49,386 nucleotides of DNA, from contig JAIORQ010000083.1 of the NCBI GenBank assembly GCA_021108035.1, positions 1 to 49,386 of the forward strand, given 5' to 3'. The position numbers and the translations under genes were made by a program. Below are positions 24,558-32,403 of this stretch, piece by piece. The DNA is from Bacteroidales bacterium. GTDB taxonomy: Bacteria > Bacteroidota > Bacteroidia > Bacteroidales > JAADGE01. The notes under the pieces were generated by a model. The model made no database searches, had not been told where the DNA came from, and worked only from the letters and a program-made list of their open reading frames with translations. Position 1 is the stretch's first letter; each line of letters begins with the position of its first letter.

Positions 24558-25052
24558 ATGGGTATAGTAACTCCTGATTTCGGATTAATTTTTTGGATGA
24601 CTTTATCTTTCATTTTAGTATTGTACATTCTAAAAAAATATGCATGGAAACCTATCTTAAAATCGCTTAAAGCAAGAGAAAAATCAATTGATGATGCTTT
24701 AAAATCAGCTGAGCGAGCTAAGGATGAAATGGACGGATTAAGGGCTGAAAATGAAAAAATATTGCAGGAAGCAAGAGAAGAAAGAGAAAAACTTTTAAGA
24801 GATGCAAGAGAAGTAAAAGACAGAATTTTAGCTGATGCAAAAGTTGATGCAAAAGCTGAAGCAGATAAATTGATTAGTGTTGCAAGAGTTCAAATTGAAA
24901 ATGAAAAACTTTCTGCAATTCACGAGATAAAAGAAACAGTTGTATCAATTTCAGTTGAAATTGCCGAAAAAGTAATAAAGAATTCATTGGATTCAGTAGA
25001 AAAACAAAAAAAATATGCAGATTCTTTATTAAAGAAAATTGAATTGAACTAA
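24558..25052 (+). CDS. atpF: F0F1 ATP synthase subunit b
   Basis: Peripheral stalk subunit, 164 residues: an N-terminal membrane helix (LIFWMTLSFILVLYILKKYAW, about 9-29 in part) and a long charged helix rich in Glu/Lys/Ala heptads (about 35-150), which dimerises and binds delta. KKYAWKPILKSLKAREKSI is the typical junction. It begins about 50 nt after the internal terminator and precedes atpH by 66 nt; the spacer contains a CATTG/TTAAATTG repeat element. Confidence 0.94.
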   Translation: MGIVTPDFGLIFWMTLSFILVLYILKKYAWKPILKSLKAREKSIDDALKSAERAKDEMDGLRAENEKILQEAREEREKLLRDAREVKDRILADAKVDAKAEADKLISVARVQIENEKLSAIHEIKETVVSISVEIAEKVIKNSLDSVEKQKKYADSLLKKIELN

Positions 25053-25118
25053 ACTGTTAAATTGTTACAGCAATGCAATAATGAAACAATATGTCGTATC
25101 AATGAAACAATGTAAAAG
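25053..25118. repeat. CATTG/TTAAATTG repeat words in atpF-atpH spacer
   Basis: The spacer is built of short repeated words (AACTGTTAAATTGTTACAGCA, then two copies of ATGAAACAAT). Reverse-complemented, its first part resembles the inverted repeat at positions 1-74. No gene or strong hairpin. Confidence 0.35.
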
Positions 25119-25661
25119 ATGAATACAAACAGAATATCAGTAAGATACGCTAAAGCTTTATTTGAACTTGCTTTGGAAGAGAATAAAGCTGAAAAAGTTA
25201 ATAATGATATGCATTTATTTTCTGAAGTATCAAATAATACTGATTTTAGAAGTTTTTTGGAAAATCCTGTAATATTTCCGTCAAAGAAACAAGAAGTTTT
25301 CAATAAAATATTTAAGAATAAAGTTGAGGAACTCAGTTTAAAATTTTTTAAACTTTTATCAATCAATAAACGTGAATTATTTTTAAAAGCAATTGCAAGA
25401 AATTACAGAAATTTTTACAGAAAACATTTCGGAATAAAATCTGTAGAATTGATTACACCATTTCCGGCAGATAAAAAATTAAAAAATGATGTAGCTGATA
25501 TAATTGCAACTGAATTTAATACAAAAATTGAAATGGCAGATAAAGTTGATCCGGAAATTATAGGAGGGTTTATTATAACAGTTGAATGGATGCAATATGA
25601 TGCAAGTGTTTCCTCAAAACTGAAAGATATTAAAAAAGAGATGATGGAAGCAACTGATTAA
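25119..25661 (+). CDS. atpH: F0F1 ATP synthase subunit delta
   Basis: Joins the peripheral stalk to the top of F1. The 180-residue protein has the usual two parts: N-terminal six-helix bundle (ISVRYAKALFELALEENKAE..., 1-105) and the C-terminal beta/helix domain with VELITPFPADKK and the signature DPEIIGGFIITVEWMQYDASV. Its stop codon TAA (25659-25661) touches the first base of a 103-bp-family repeat, followed by an inserted four-helix-bundle gene rather than by atpA. Confidence 0.94.
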   Translation: MNTNRISVRYAKALFELALEENKAEKVNNDMHLFSEVSNNTDFRSFLENPVIFPSKKQEVFNKIFKNKVEELSLKFFKLLSINKRELFLKAIARNYRNFYRKHFGIKSVELITPFPADKKLKNDVADIIATEFNTKIEMADKVDPEIIGGFIITVEWMQYDASVSSKLKDIKKEMMEATD

Positions 25662-25749
25662 ATAAATCTAAAATCAAAAATCGTTAATCCTTGTTCGATA
25701 TTCAAAATGATTTAAGAACAAGGAATTTCGATTAACGATTTAAGAAGTA
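25661..25749. repeat. Copy 0 of the atp hairpin repeat, upstream of the inserted gene
   Basis: These 89 bp are identical to 26116-26204. The sequence folds: AAATCGTTAATC (25678-25689) pairs with GATTAACGATTT (25730-25741) over 12 bp, and inner CTTGTTC pairs with GAACAAG over 7 bp, with a 7-nt bulge. It starts on the last base of atpH and ends 6 nt before the ATG of the four-helix-bundle gene. Confidence 0.9.
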
Positions 25750-25755
25750 TAAAAA

Positions 25756-26142
25756 ATGAATAAATTTGATTTAGAAGACAGGTTAATAGATTTTGCTGTT
25801 TTAATTATTGAAATTACTAATGAGTTGTCAAATTCGAAAGCAGGGAATCACATGCAAGGTCAATTGGTTCGTTCCGGTACGTCACCTGCATTAAATTATG
25901 GTGAAGCACAAAGTGGCGAATCAAGAAAAGATTTTATTCATAAAATTAAAATTGTTTTAAAAGAATTAAGAGAGACACATGTAGGATTGAAGATTATTTA
26001 CAGAGCTAAATTGTATAAAGTAGAATCAAAAATAAATTATGCGATAAAAGAAAGTAATGAATTAATTTCAATCTTTGTAAAAAGTGTAGAGACAGCTCAA
26101 AAAAACATGAAATTAAATAAATCTAAAATCAAAAATCGTTAA
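25756..26142 (+). CDS. Four helix bundle protein (23S rRNA IVS-type, TIGR02436-like)
   Basis: A 128-residue all-helical protein with the family pattern: LEDRLIDFAVLIIEI, then QLVRSGTSPALNYGEAQSGES, and KDFIHKIKIVLKELRETHVGLKII. Members were first met as the protein encoded by intervening sequences in 23S rRNA genes, and relatives include the Avd accessory protein of diversity-generating retroelements. They form small oligomers that bind nucleic acid; their role is unknown. Here it lies inside the ATP synthase operon. Two identical 89-bp hairpin repeats flank it: one ends 6 nt before the ATG, and the other begins inside the gene, so the last residues (NKSKIKNR) and stop codon are read from the repeat. 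It has no promoter of its own that I can see. Confidence 0.88.
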   Translation: MNKFDLEDRLIDFAVLIIEITNELSNSKAGNHMQGQLVRSGTSPALNYGEAQSGESRKDFIHKIKIVLKELRETHVGLKIIYRAKLYKVESKINYAIKESNELISIFVKSVETAQKNMKLNKSKIKNR

Positions 26143-26624
26143 TCCTTGTTCGATATTCAAAATGATTTAAGAACAAGGAATTTCGATTAACGATTTAAGA
26201 AGTAATAAAAGTGAAAGGAATAAATCTAAAATCTAAGATCGTTAATTCTTGTTCGATATTCAAAATGATTTAAGAACAAGGAATTTCGATTAACGATTTA
26301 AGAAGTAATAAAAGTGAAAGGAATAAATCTAAAATCTAAGATCGTTAATTCTTGTTCGATATTCAAAATGATTTAAGAACAAGGAATTTCGATTAACGAT
26401 TTAAGAAGTAATAAAAGTGAAAGGAATAAATCTAAAATCTAAGATCGTTAATTCTTGTTCGATATTCAAAATGATTTAAGAACAAGGAATTTCGATTAAC
26501 GATTTAAGAAGTAATAAAAGTGAAAGGAATAAATCTAAAATCTAAGATCGTTAATTCTTGTTCGATATTCAAAATGATTTAAGAACAAAGAACACCGATT
26601 AACAATTTATAAAGTAGTAAAATA
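26116..26624. repeat. Array of five 103-bp tandem hairpin repeats before atpA
   Basis: Copies start at 26116, 26219, 26322, 26425 and 26528, a constant 103-bp period; the last diverges after about 60 bp and ends near 26624. Each can fold as described for copy 0. Copy 1 is identical to copy 0 over 89 bp. Copies 2-5 share two changes in the outer 5' arm (AAATCGTTAATC to AGATCGTTAATT); both change a Watson-Crick pair into a G-U type wobble, so the RNA fold is kept. Units 1-4 end in AATAAAAGTGAAAGG. There is no coding capacity and no spacer variation. Confidence 0.92.
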
Positions 26625-26646
26625 AATAATTTAAAAATACATTACT

Positions 26647-28211
26647 ATGACAGGTATAAACCCCGCAGAAGTATCTGAAATTTTAAAACAGCAACTTAAA
26701 GGAATCAGTACAGCAACAGAATTTCAAGAAGTTGGAACTGTTATTGAAGTTGGTGACGGTATTGCGCGTATATACGGTTTACAAGGTGTTAAATATAATG
26801 AAATGATTGAATTCCAAAATGGAGTGCAAGGTATTGCTCTAAACTTGGAAGAAGACAATGTAGGAGCAGTATTATTAGGTCCTTCAGCAGGAATAGGTGA
26901 AGGCGATACTGTTAAAAGATTGAATAAGATTGCTTCAATCAATGTGAGTGAAGGTATGCTCGGCAGAGTTATAAACACACTTGGAGAAGCTGTTGACGGT
27001 AAAGGTGCAATTACAGGTGAAAAATTTAATATGCCTATAGAGCGTAAAGCTCCGGGTGTTATTTACCGTCAACCTGTAAACGAACCTCTTCAAACAGGTA
27101 TCAAAGCAATTGATTCAATGATTCCTATCGGCAGAGGTCAACGTGAACTTATCATTGGTGATCGCCAAACAGGTAAGTCTGCAATTGCAATTGATACAAT
27201 TATAAATCAGAGAGAATTTTATGATAAAGGAGAACCTGTTTATTGTATTTATGTAGCAATCGGGCAAAAAGGATCAACGGTTGCTAATATTGCAAAAACA
27301 CTTGAAGAAAACGGTGCTATGGTATATACTGTAATCGTTTCTGCAACAGCAGCTGATCCCGCGGCACTTCAATTTTATGCACCGTATTCAGGTGCTGCAA
27401 TCGGCGAGTATTTCAGAGATACCGGACGACCTGCATTAATTATTTATGATGATCTTTCAAAGCAAGCAGTTTCATATCGTGAAGTTTCTCTTCTTTTAAG
27501 AAGACCTCCGGGTCGAGAAGCATATCCGGGCGATGTATTCTATTTACATTCAAGATTGCTGGAAAGAGCTGCAAAGATTATTGATGATGATAAAATTGCA
27601 AAACAAATGAATGATGTTCCGGATTCTTTAAAAGGTAAAATAAAAGGTGGAGGTTCTCTAACTGCATTACCGATTATTGAGACTCAAGAAGGTGATGTAG
27701 CAGCATATATCCCGACAAATGTAATTTCTATTACTGACGGTCAAATCTTCTTGGATTCTAATTTATTCAATTCAGGTATCAGACCTGCAATCAATGTTGG
27801 TATTTCAGTTTCCAGAGTAGGGGGGAATGCACAAATAAAATCAATGAAAGAAGTTGCAGGGACATTAAAATTGGATCAAGCACAATTCAGAGAACTTGAA
27901 GCGTTTTTGATGCTGTTACACTTGCTGTTCTTGAAAAAGGAAGCAGAAATGTTGAAATTTTGAAACAAGGGCAATTTGAACCGTACAGAGTAGAAGATCA
28001 AATCGCTATTCTGTTTGTCGGCACTAAAGGATTATTAAGAGATGTTCCGGAAAATAAAGTTAAAGATTTTGAAAAAGAATATCTTGATTATATGAAAACT
28101 AAACATGCAGATGTTCTTGAATCATTATCCAAAGGTATTTATACAGATACTGAAATTAAAGTTATGGAAGAAGTTGCTAAAAACATATCTTCCGGTTATA
28201 TGAGAAATTAG
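26647..28211 (+). pseudogene. atpA: F0F1 ATP synthase subunit alpha, frameshifted
   Basis: Non-catalytic nucleotide-binding F1 subunit. From the ATG at 26647 the reading is normal: beta-barrel domain, Walker A GDRQTGKS (171-178), and the arginine-finger motif SRVGG near 395. At F420 (RELEAF, codon 27904-27906) the expected seven residues corresponding to S-x-F-x-S-D-L, followed by D, are missing. Only two T remain before GAT at 27909, from where the sequence continues correctly in another frame ([21 protein letters not shown]... to GYMRN) up to 28211. That equals a 19-nt deletion; restoring it would give 527 residues, the normal length. The uninterrupted frame stops at 27963 after 438 residues. 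The gene is either truly broken or the assembly is wrong here. An alpha subunit ending at 438 with a scrambled tail would lack the C-terminal helical domain. Confidence 0.9.
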
Positions 28212-28212
28212 A

Positions 28213-28304
28213 AATTATTATGCAATGTCGTTTAGTTGAAACCCTGTCAGAGGTTAAGTTTTCTAATAAAAAGTATCATAACTAAACGACATTGAATTAT
28301 TATG
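28213..28304. mobile_element. 72-bp palindromic MITE with 10-bp target-site duplication
   Basis: The element spans 28223-28294. Its ends are perfect 15-bp inverted repeats, CAATGTCGTTTAGTT (28223-28237) and AACTAAACGACATTG (28280-28294). The 42-bp middle holds the near-palindrome AACCCTGTCAGAGGTT. Directly outside, with no gap, AATTATTATG stands on both sides (28213-28222 and 28295-28304), as expected for a target duplication. The right copy includes the atpG ATG; the left copy contains the original ATG, which now opens a 21-codon reading frame across the element, ending at 28285. No transposase is in the window. Confidence 0.85.
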
Positions 28305-29174
28305 GCAAATTTAAAAGAAATAAGAACGAGAATAAAATCTGTTAAATCAACAAAACAGATAACTAATGCTATGAAAATGGTGGCTGCATCAAATTTGAGA
28401 AAAGCTCAAAATGCAATTATTCAATTAAGGCCGTATGCAAATAAATTAAATGAGATATTAAGTAGGTTAAGTGAGGTTAAAGGTGCCGGTTCAGATAATA
28501 TATATACAGAAAAAAGAAAAGAAGAAAATGTTTTGCTGATCGCTGTCAGTTCAAACAGAGGACTATGCGGACCGTTCAATTCAAATGTTGCTAAAAAAGT
28601 TATGGAATTGTCTGAAGGACAGTATTCAGAACAATATAATAAAGGAAAATTGACCATTTATACAATGGGTGCGAAAAGCGGTCAAATTCTTAATTCTAAA
28701 GGATATTGGATTGCAAAGAATTTCGATAAGGTATATGATAATCTTACATATGAAAATATATCAGGCATTACTGCCGGCTTAATGTCAGAATTCGCAAATA
28801 AAAATTTCGACAAAATTGAAATTATTTATAATCGATTTAAAAATGCTGTCGTTCAAATATTAACCCAAGAGCAATTTTTGCCTGTTAAGCATAATGATAA
28901 TACTCATGATAATAATGATTATATCTTTGAACCTACTCAACAATACATATTTGAAACCTTAATTCCGGATTCTTTAAAAACACAACTTTTTACTGCACTC
29001 ACTGATTCTTATGCTGCTGAACAAGGAGCCAGAATGACAGCTATGCACCAAGCAACTGATAATGCTACAGAAATGATACGCTCATTAACTATAACATATA
29101 ATAAAGCAAGACAAGCAGAAATTACTAAAGAGATTAATGAGATTACCGGAGGTGCGGAAGCTTTGAAGGGTTAA
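28302..29174 (+). CDS. atpG: F0F1 ATP synthase subunit gamma
   Basis: Central rotating shaft of F1, 290 residues. The N-terminal coiled-coil helix is typical (LKEIRTRIKSVKSTKQITNAMKM in part; MVAASNLRKAQ), the Rossmann-like middle has SNRGLCGPFNSNV, and the C-terminal helix ends with ARMTAMHQATDNATEMI and RQAEITKEINEI. The start codon lies within the duplicated 10-bp target of the small element just upstream, so the gene itself was kept whole. It ends the operon: the next gene is on the other strand, and atpD/atpC are not in the window. Confidence 0.95.
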   Translation: MANLKEIRTRIKSVKSTKQITNAMKMVAASNLRKAQNAIIQLRPYANKLNEILSRLSEVKGAGSDNIYTEKRKEENVLLIAVSSNRGLCGPFNSNVAKKVMELSEGQYSEQYNKGKLTIYTMGAKSGQILNSKGYWIAKNFDKVYDNLTYENISGITAGLMSEFANKNFDKIEIIYNRFKNAVVQILTQEQFLPVKHNDNTHDNNDYIFEPTQQYIFETLIPDSLKTQLFTALTDSYAAEQGARMTAMHQATDNATEMIRSLTITYNKARQAEITKEINEITGGAEALKG

Positions 29175-29226
29175 ATATTGGTAAAACACAAACTGATTAG
29201 TTACAATTATTCTAAACAGCAACTTG

Positions 29227-29997
29227 TTATTTGTAAAATTTAAAATTCCATTTTGACATATTTAATGTTGATTCAATTTTCTTTTCAACATCATCCTCCA
29301 AAGCAGGGAAAAAATCTAATCCTGTTGCATTTTCAACTTCATCAATACTTACAGCATAATTTTTAAAGGTATCTTCGATATCTTCATTAGGCATAATAAA
29401 ACCTATACCTTTTTGTTCATCAAGGTCTAATATTACTTTATAAAATTTATCGGGAACACTAACATTATTAGCTCCTATGGTTGATAAACCGGATGTTAGT
29501 ATGCCTCCGGTAACAACATAAACACCGTCATAAATTTCAGCCCAATTTCTAACTTCCATTTCAAGATACATCCATTTTCCGCTGTTAAATTCATGAAGCA
29601 TAGGCGACATATTACTCATATAGAAACTTTCTGACATGGCAGTTTCAGACCATTTAAAATCTGCTGCAGGAGCGAAATGCCCTCTTGCATAAGTTGATTG
29701 CGTCGGTTCGTAATCGCTTAATTGAGCACTGCCGTCTTTTACTTCATTATCAGACCTGAAATCATCTGTTCTTTCATAATCATCAGATAATGCTTCTTCT
29801 TTTGTCAATTCATAAGCTACCCAATCGGCTTGTTCGTGGTCTTCATTGTATGATAATGTATAAGCATAATGAGCAATAATTTGATGATTACCAACGGCTG
29901 CCGGCAGTTCAACATTATCGGGAATTGTTAATTTTTTTTTGCAAGAACTTATATTTAAAATTAAAAATATCGACAAGCAAGTTATAAAGTATTTCAT
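29227..29997 (-). CDS. DNA/RNA non-specific endonuclease, lipoprotein
   Basis: A secreted NUC-family (beta-beta-alpha-metal) nuclease of 256 residues. The signal sequence ends in lipobox ISSC (C19), so it is lipid-anchored outside the cytoplasm. The catalytic motif reads YARGHFAPAADF with H107 as general base; the usual DRGH has Ala104 instead of Asp here. The Mg-binding asparagine region is SNMSPMLHEFNSGKW, with N138 and the following E146. Downstream strands (YVVTGGIL, VPDKFYKVIL, IGFIMPNE) match the fold. Likely role: extracellular nucleic acid degradation for nutrition. It stands alone, converging on atpG. Confidence 0.88.
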   Translation of the reverse strand: MKYFITCLSIFLILNISSCKKKLTIPDNVELPAAVGNHQIIAHYAYTLSYNEDHEQADWVAYELTKEEALSDDYERTDDFRSDNEVKDGSAQLSDYEPTQSTYARGHFAPAADFKWSETAMSESFYMSNMSPMLHEFNSGKWMYLEMEVRNWAEIYDGVYVVTGGILTSGLSTIGANNVSVPDKFYKVILDLDEQKGIGFIMPNEDIEDTFKNYAVSIDEVENATGLDFFPALEDDVEKKIESTLNMSKWNFKFYK

Positions 29998-30441
29998 TTT
30001 TACAATATCTGTGTTTACAAATTTACAAACAATTTATTAATTTTTTATTAGTGTATCTGTGTTGAATTATTTATAATTCGCATTCATAACGTTATCTTCT
30101 GATTGTATGTAACTTAAATGTTTTATAAAAAATATAAATAAAGATTTTTTCAAAAAATTATCACTTAGCCCGGTTATAATTTCTTCTTCAAAGTTATTAA
30201 ACTATAAAGTGAAATTATTAATTAATTTATTATAATTTATAAAAAACTTATTGTTTCAAGATACATGCCTAAGTCTTCACTTAAAGCAAAAATGTCGGTA
30301 AAAAGAATTTGTTGATCAAATGTTAAATAAATTCTAATATCTAACTACTAATTTCAACCAATGAAAAACAAACTACCCAAACCCGACACATAACTTAAAA
30401 ATCATTAACTTTATACTATTAAAATTCTAAAAATTATTCTT
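29998..30441. other. 444-bp leader region without a full gene
   Basis: Very AT-rich, containing no full gene. At 30361 a short reading frame, MKNKLPKPDT-stop, begins with ATGAAAAACAAACTA, identical to the first 15 bases of the paralogue at 31423. It looks like the leftover start of another member of the tandem family. No consensus -7 box with good spacing is visible ahead of 30442. Confidence 0.5.
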
Positions 30442-31368
30442 ATGAGAAATATTGGAATTATTTTATTACTGCTTTTTACCTGCAACATACAAACAAAAGC
30501 ACAGAAATACGAAGAACCGCAATGGAAAATACCCCTATACTTTGAAGATGCAACAGGTGCAAAAGATACTATTTGGATAGGGTACGACCCGGATGCAACA
30601 AGCGGAATTGACCCGCAATTTGATGAAGGATGGATGTGGATTGATACTACTGAATTTAATTTATATCAGTGGGCATACCCAAATACTTTACCGTTGTACG
30701 GTCCTATTGATACCGATTCAGTAAGAAAAACAGATATAAGCGAAGATATTGCAAACGGAGGCGGACGGGGAGGTTTTGTAAAAGGTGTTTTGCCTGTAAC
30801 ACTCACTTGGGATGAGGAAAAATTAAACAGTCCTGATTTACCCGAAGAATGGTTTCCTGATATATCACCAAGGCCGAGAGCAAGGATTGAACTATGGTTT
30901 GACCCTTTACCCGGACATACAGACCCTGATTGCGTTGTAATAAGTGATAAGCCTACGCTTGTTTTATCATCATATCCGGAAGGTTTGGAAATGTATCCTT
31001 GTGTTAAATCTAATCAAGCTGTTTTTGATAACTCAAATACAAATATACCTAATATGGCTTTTATGATTGCTCAAATTGTAATAAAACCTCACGATTATTC
31101 TTATGTTTCGGTTAATACAATAGGAAATAATATGATAGACGTATTTCCTAATATTTTCAGCAATATATTCTTTATTACAAATAAATCAAATGAATTATTA
31201 AATTTTGAAATATTTACTGTAAGCGGAAAGAAAATATTAAAGGGAAAAATAAAAGCCGGACAAGTAAAACAAAACATAAATATGGCTTTATACCCGCAAG
31301 GTATATATTTTATTAAATTTTCAAACAATACAAATAATTTTACTTCCAAACTTTTAAAAACTCAATAA
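30442..31368 (+). CDS. T9SS-sorted secreted protein, tandem paralogue 1
   Basis: The 308-residue protein has a signal peptide cut after TKA (residue 20). The mature region opens with KYEEPQWKIPLYFEDATGA and holds repeated Trp/Asp-rich strands (DTIWIGYDP, GWMWIDTTEFN, LPVTLTWDEEKLNSPDLP, PRPRARIE). The last ~75 residues are a type A T9SS sorting domain: VFPNIFSNIFFITN, a central VSGKKI and the closing YPQGIYFIKF...KLLKTQ. The usual PNP motif has become PNIF. Transport across the outer membrane by the type IX system is expected. The function of the body is unknown; a beta-sandwich adhesive or binding module is likely. First of three tandem copies leading into a 1681-residue T9SS protein. Confidence 0.82.
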   Translation: MRNIGIILLLLFTCNIQTKAQKYEEPQWKIPLYFEDATGAKDTIWIGYDPDATSGIDPQFDEGWMWIDTTEFNLYQWAYPNTLPLYGPIDTDSVRKTDISEDIANGGGRGGFVKGVLPVTLTWDEEKLNSPDLPEEWFPDISPRPRARIELWFDPLPGHTDPDCVVISDKPTLVLSSYPEGLEMYPCVKSNQAVFDNSNTNIPNMAFMIAQIVIKPHDYSYVSVNTIGNNMIDVFPNIFSNIFFITNKSNELLNFEIFTVSGKKILKGKIKAGQVKQNINMALYPQGIYFIKFSNNTNNFTSKLLKTQ

Positions 31369-31422
31369 TTATGAAGAAATATTATTTAAATTTGGGCTTT
31401 TAATTCTTAAAACAATAAAAAC
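31369..31422 (+). repeat. Duplicated spacer between paralogues 1 and 2
   Basis: This 54-nt spacer recurs at 32350-32403 with a single difference. It starts TTATGAAGAAATATTATTT; the ATGAAGAAAT resembles the beginning of the large gene at 33328 (ATGAAGAAATTTTGTTTATTT), so it is probably a decayed copy of that start carried along in the duplication. It encodes only the mini-frame MKKYYLNLGF. Confidence 0.8.
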
Positions 31423-32349
31423 ATGAAAAACAAACTAATTATTTTATTACTGCTCTTTACCTGCAATATACAAACAAAAGCACAGAAATACGAAGAACCG
31501 CAATGGAAAATACCTTTGTATTTTGAAGATGCAACAGGTGCAAAAGATACAATATGGATAGGATATGACCCAAATGCTGACGATCATTTTGAAACTATTG
31601 ATCCACAGTTTGACGAAGATTGGATATGGATAGATACAACAAAATTTAACGCTTATATTTGGCATTATCCAAATTGCTCCCCAACCTATCCCATTGATAC
31701 GGACTCTGTTAGAAAAACAACCATAGCATCGTGGATTTTTCCTTATTCAGAACTTGGGTTTGTAAAAGGAGAAATGCCTGTTACTATAACTTGGGATGAG
31801 CATAAATTAAACAGCCCTGATTTGCCGGATAATTTTCCGGATATCTCACCAAGACCAAGAGCAAGAATTGATATGACTTTTGATTTTGGACCTGGTATTA
31901 CTGATCCGGATTGTTTAGTTATTTATGACGGACCAACTGTTGTACTTACATCTAATACTGAAGGTCTTGGAATGTATCCGTGTATTAAAACAGAAAATTT
32001 AATTTTTAACAGCACTTATGAAGTTGAGCCTGGAGCTGCTTTTTTTAATTTCTTTATTCAGATAATGCCTCACGATTATTCATATGTTTCAATAAACGAA
32101 ATAGATGAAAAGGTTGTAGAAGTTTTTCCGAATATCTTTAAAGATGAATTCTTTATTTCAAATAAATCAGCTAAAGATTTTCATTATAAAGTATTTTCAA
32201 TAAGCGAAAAAAAGATTTTAACCGGAAACATTTTTTCGGGACAAAAAAATCAAAACATAAATATGTCTATATATCCTCAAGGTGTATATTTTATTAAATT
32301 TTTTAACAATACAAATAATTTTACTTCCAAACTTTTAAAAACACAATAA
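31423..32349 (+). CDS. T9SS-sorted secreted protein, tandem paralogue 2
   Basis: A 308-residue paralogue with nearly the same signal peptide and opening (QKYEEPQWKIPLYFEDATGA) as its neighbours, but the most diverged middle: FETIDPQFDEDWIWIDTTKF, then HYPNCSPTYPIDTDSVRK. PDISPRPRARID is followed by MTFDFGPGITDPD where the other copies have WFDP-PGHTDPD. The sorting tail (VFPNIFKDEFFISN ... YPQGVYFIKF ... KLLKTQ) is nearly the copy 1 tail. It thus joins conserved ends to a diverged core, which suggests selection for variation or gene conversion at the ends. T9SS export is expected; function unknown. Confidence 0.82.
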   Translation: MKNKLIILLLLFTCNIQTKAQKYEEPQWKIPLYFEDATGAKDTIWIGYDPNADDHFETIDPQFDEDWIWIDTTKFNAYIWHYPNCSPTYPIDTDSVRKTTIASWIFPYSELGFVKGEMPVTITWDEHKLNSPDLPDNFPDISPRPRARIDMTFDFGPGITDPDCLVIYDGPTVVLTSNTEGLGMYPCIKTENLIFNSTYEVEPGAAFFNFFIQIMPHDYSYVSINEIDEKVVEVFPNIFKDEFFISNKSAKDFHYKVFSISEKKILTGNIFSGQKNQNINMSIYPQGVYFIKFFNNTNNFTSKLLKTQ

Positions 32350-32403
32350 TTATGAAGAAATATTATTTAAATTTGGGCTTTTAATTCTTAAAACAATAAA
32401 ATC
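32350..32403 (+). repeat. Duplicated spacer between paralogues 2 and 3
   Basis: Second copy of the 54-nt spacer at 31369-31422, one base different near the end. It confirms that the duplicated unit was gene plus spacer (about 0.98 kb). Confidence 0.8.

Noticed and set aside
26116-26624. Tandem array as a CRISPR
   Set aside because: The whole 103-bp unit repeats without unique spacers, the palindrome is far longer than a CRISPR repeat, and no cas gene is near.
27895-27965. Programmed ribosomal frameshift in atpA
   Set aside because: A frameshift site would keep all conserved residues; here about seven conserved residues are physically missing and no slippery heptamer with a stem is seen.
30361-30393. 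Ten-codon reading frame as a leader peptide
   Set aside because: Its first 15 bases equal the start of a downstream paralogue, so a truncated duplicate explains it better; there is no attenuator hairpin after it.
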